Shown here piece after piece: positions 62,202-64,000 of a DNA stretch of 64,000 nucleotides. A program made the position numbers and the translations under genes. Origin of the DNA: Paenibacillus amylolyticus (lineage in GTDB: Bacteria > Bacillota > Bacilli > Paenibacillales > Paenibacillaceae); NCBI RefSeq assembly GCF_001570725.1, contig NZ_BCNV01000006.1, positions 186,001 through 250,000 of the forward strand. Reading direction: 5' to 3'. The notes under the pieces were generated by a model. The model was not told the origin of the DNA. It saw only the letters and a list, made by a program, of their open reading frames with translations, and made no database searches. Positions within the stretch are counted from its first letter, which is position 1. Each line of letters starts with the position of its first letter.

Positions 62202-62300
62202 AGCCTAAACATTTGACTGAAAATAACCGATACACCAAAGTAACATCTAATGAGACGAAAGTAGTCTGATTATACGGAATGAGAGGGTATGGGGATAATT

Positions 62301-62732
62301 ATGGATGAGGGCATGCAATATATTAATTTTTCGGTAGGAGACCAGATCTTTGCACTACGAATTGATGAAGTTCATGAGATCATCAGAATGGTGCAGGTGA
62401 CAACGGTGCCATTTGGAAGTCCGGAGATCAGAGGTTTTGCTTCGTTGTATGGTAAGGTCGTTTCGGTTGTGAGTCTACGTGTATTGTTAGGCATGCCAGA
62501 CCAGGAGGATACCACTTCTACACGTATTATTGTGGTGCCTTACAAAGGTGGATTTGTACCGCTGATCGTAGATATGGTCGATTCTGTCGTAAGTTACGAT
62601 CGTTTCGAGGAACCTGCTGAGGAACATCGCCGTTTCATGCTTGGCGTTTTTGACAAAATCGGGTTCTGTGAAGATCATCGTGCTGGCATTTTGAACCTGG
62701 ATGTATTGCTGGGCAGCTTGATCAGATCATAG
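62301..62732 (+). CDS. cheW: Chemotaxis adaptor protein CheW
   Basis: About 143 residues. The CheW fold is visible from MQYINFSVGDQIFALRIDEVHEII, with EIRGFASLYGKVVSVVSLR and RIIVVPYKGGFVPLIVDMV. It links chemoreceptors to the CheA kinase. The ATG at 62289 touches its only purine-rich site, so I prefer ATG 62301 (GGGGAT 7 bases upstream). It stands alone rather than in a che operon, but lies next to a divergent chemoreceptor, so it may serve that receptor. Confidence 0.9.
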   Translation: MDEGMQYINFSVGDQIFALRIDEVHEIIRMVQVTTVPFGSPEIRGFASLYGKVVSVVSLRVLLGMPDQEDTTSTRIIVVPYKGGFVPLIVDMVDSVVSYDRFEEPAEEHRRFMLGVFDKIGFCEDHRAGILNLDVLLGSLIRS

Positions 62733-62787
62733 TAATATAACGATCCGTAATTCTTTGAATATTCAGTATTATCCTTCGATTGACCCA

Positions 62788-62827
62788 AATGTTCCTCATC
62801 CGCTTTTCGGGAGAAGGGACATTTTTT
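62788..62827 (+). terminator. Terminator of cheW
   Basis: AAATGTTCC and GGGACATTT close an imperfect stem, followed by Ts. Confidence 0.7.
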
Positions 62828-62839
62828 TGTACCGCTAGT

Positions 62840-62889
62840 GCGTGTCTGAAAACTCCGAAGGATGCACTTCAGTGAGTTTTGAGACACGC
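62840..62889. repeat. Isolated 16-bp inverted repeat
   Basis: GCGTGTCTGAAAACTC (62840-62855) and GAGTTTTGAGACACGC (62874-62889) are complementary at 15 of 16 bases with an 18-base loop and no T run. It looks like the two ends of a collapsed insertion element or a small palindromic repeat. Confidence 0.5.
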
Positions 62890-62993
62890 CTTAATCATCG
62901 AAATAACCACTTTTTGTGGGTAAAGGTTTTTAAATCCGGTCATTTTCGTATATGATGGAGAGTAACAATGCGAAGGGATGACGGGAGACTTTA

Positions 62994-64000
62994 ATGATGC
63001 AATCGCTGTATGGAGTATGGCTTGGTGACGTATTTTTTTGTTTTTCCGGTGAAACATCGGAACCACGTGTGGATGCATGGAGCCACGTGGTAAGAAGGTT
63101 GAATTTTGGCGACGGGGGTCGTCTGTTTCAGCCTGCCGCTCTGCGTCTTGCGGAGCTGCGCTGGCCGAATCCGCTGAGGAACACGGCTGAAGCCAAGAAC
63201 ACGAAGCGGCGTCAACTGCTGGGACGCACATTGGAAGGATTGGCAGTCTCGCCCAAGGATGCCTTCAGGCTACTGCTGCAATGGGATGACCGTTTGTTAA
63301 ATGCAGCCGGAATTCAGGTTGGAGAAGAGATGCGTTACTGGATCAAAGCGGCGCAGTTCACACAGGAGCTGCTGTTGCGGGGAGCAATTGCTCCATCGGC
63401 TGAATTCGCAGCAAAGACCGGCGCACGGCGACGGACCGGGCAAGAAACATTGACGGGAGTATGGCGGCCACGCTTGGAACAGGAGGAGGACATCGAACGA
63501 TTCCGTGATCTTGCTGAAGCGATGCCTCCCATCGGATTGGCTGCTCCCGGAGCCTATGCTTCATTGGAACCGGAAACGCGTGAAGAAGCAGGGGCGGCGG
63601 TATTATTTTCATTCATGAGTGGAATGATTCATGCTGTAGTGACAAGTGAGTTGGAGGGTATGGACAGTGAACTGTCCCGATACCGTACTCCTTATCGACG
63701 CGGATCTTCGCCAGTAGCCGAGCTCTGGTGGAATAGTCTGATCTCGATGTTCCGTCCTGTAACAGTGCAAGGGCCGACGGACGACATGACAGCGTTTATT
63801 CATACGTTGCAAGAAGCTGGTGGAACGACGATGCCGATCGTGGGAGCCGAAGAAATGGCGCCTGCCGAAGGCCAATTGAAGCTGGTACTCCGTTTGGAGC
63901 CGCCACTGGGCGAACATGAAACGATCTGGGGAATAAGCTTTTGGGTAGACAGTGAGCAGGAAACGAGCCTGAGGTTGCCTGTACGTACCATCTGGGCACA
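62994..64000 (+). CDS. SNF2/DEAD-box helicase (YwqA-like), N-terminal part, runs off the window
   Basis: The frame is open from ATG 62994 (GGGAG upstream) to the last base, at least 335 residues. The visible part has MQSLYGVWLGDVFFCFSGE, AFRLLLQWDDRLLNAAGI, ELWWNSLISMF and LKLVLRLEPPLGEHETIWGI. These match the SNF2-helicase-associated N-terminal region that precedes the ATPase motor in bacterial RapA/YwqA-type proteins. The helicase motifs themselves lie beyond the window. Such proteins remodel nucleic-acid or RNA-polymerase complexes. Confidence 0.75.
   Translation, partial: MMQSLYGVWLGDVFFCFSGETSEPRVDAWSHVVRRLNFGDGGRLFQPAALRLAELRWPNPLRNTAEAKNTKRRQLLGRTLEGLAVSPKDAFRLLLQWDDRLLNAAGIQVGEEMRYWIKAAQFTQELLLRGAIAPSAEFAAKTGARRRTGQETLTGVWRPRLEQEEDIERFRDLAEAMPPIGLAAPGAYASLEPETREEAGAAVLFSFMSGMIHAVVTSELEGMDSELSRYRTPYRRGSSPVAELWWNSLISMFRPVTVQGPTDDMTAFIHTLQEAGGTTMPIVGAEEMAPAEGQLKLVLRLEPPLGEHETIWGISFWVDSEQETSLRLPVRTIWA

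Noticed and set aside
62018..62269. 83-codon rightward frame overlapping the SLH remnant
   Set aside because: A different frame of the same DNA matches an SLH domain, so this frame is a shadow.
1..64000. CRISPR array, tRNA, rRNA or intact insertion sequence
   Set aside because: No regular repeat-spacer array, no tRNA-like or rRNA sequence and no transposase frame was recognised on either strand.

Overview
The window reads as chromosomal DNA of a Gram-positive, endospore-forming member of the Bacillota, most likely Paenibacillus. The evidence is tiny YjcZ-type sporulation proteins, a bacillithiol-type FosB, a YesM/YesN sensor-regulator pair beside a sugar ABC transporter, an S-layer (SLH) remnant, strong AGGAGG ribosome sites with frequent TTG starts, and moderate GC content. 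No rRNA, tRNA, CRISPR array or intact insertion sequence was recognised.

Layout. 1-5 kb: the 3' part of a tightly coupled operon (LanC-type cyclase, GNAT, TPR protein, S9 prolyl-oligopeptidase-like protease) that looks like the maturation end of a lanthipeptide-type RiPP cluster. 5-19 kb: housekeeping and stress genes (Nnr, a BMP lipoprotein paired with a chemoreceptor, gamma-glutamyltransferase, SDR, FosB, a second S9 peptidase, an APH-fold kinase, and a SMI1/KNR4 gene broken by an in-frame TGA). 19-23 kb: class I ribonucleotide reductase with a long leader and candidate NrdR boxes. 23-31 kb: MTH1187 protein, an Asp-box propeller protein with a small partner, lipoprotein/XRE pair, a three-gene YjcZ array, and an ECF sigma/anti-sigma pair. 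31-40 kb: HD-GYP protein, PAP2 phosphatase, histidine kinase, MFS protein with an apparent AUA start, RidA, TspO-like protein and an arsenite-efflux-like transporter. 40.8-43.2 kb: an AT-rich island with a Pycsar-type effector and cyclase facing a second cyclase. 43-50.6 kb: YesMN plus sugar ABC transporter. 50.8-55.8 kb: a four-gene operon (two ATP-grasp ligases, a YqcI/YcgG-cupin fusion, an MFS exporter) that looks like an undescribed small natural-product cluster. 55.9-64 kb: TetR and its SDR-hydrolase fusion target, an M29-like aminopeptidase, a cluster of DnaA-box sequences, a dCache chemoreceptor, an SLH remnant, CheW, and the start of an SNF2-type helicase.

The strongest candidates for something new are the Pycsar island with two opposed cyclases, the ATP-grasp/YqcI operon, the truncated RiPP operon, and two families of dispersed intergenic repeats. 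One family is about 194 bp and carries four copies of a motif, two forward then two inverted, at nearly identical spacing in three places. The other is a roughly 40 bp element, also present three times, once inside a longer hairpin-rich block.

All calls come from reading the sequence by eye. Family names are from motif recognition and no database search was run.
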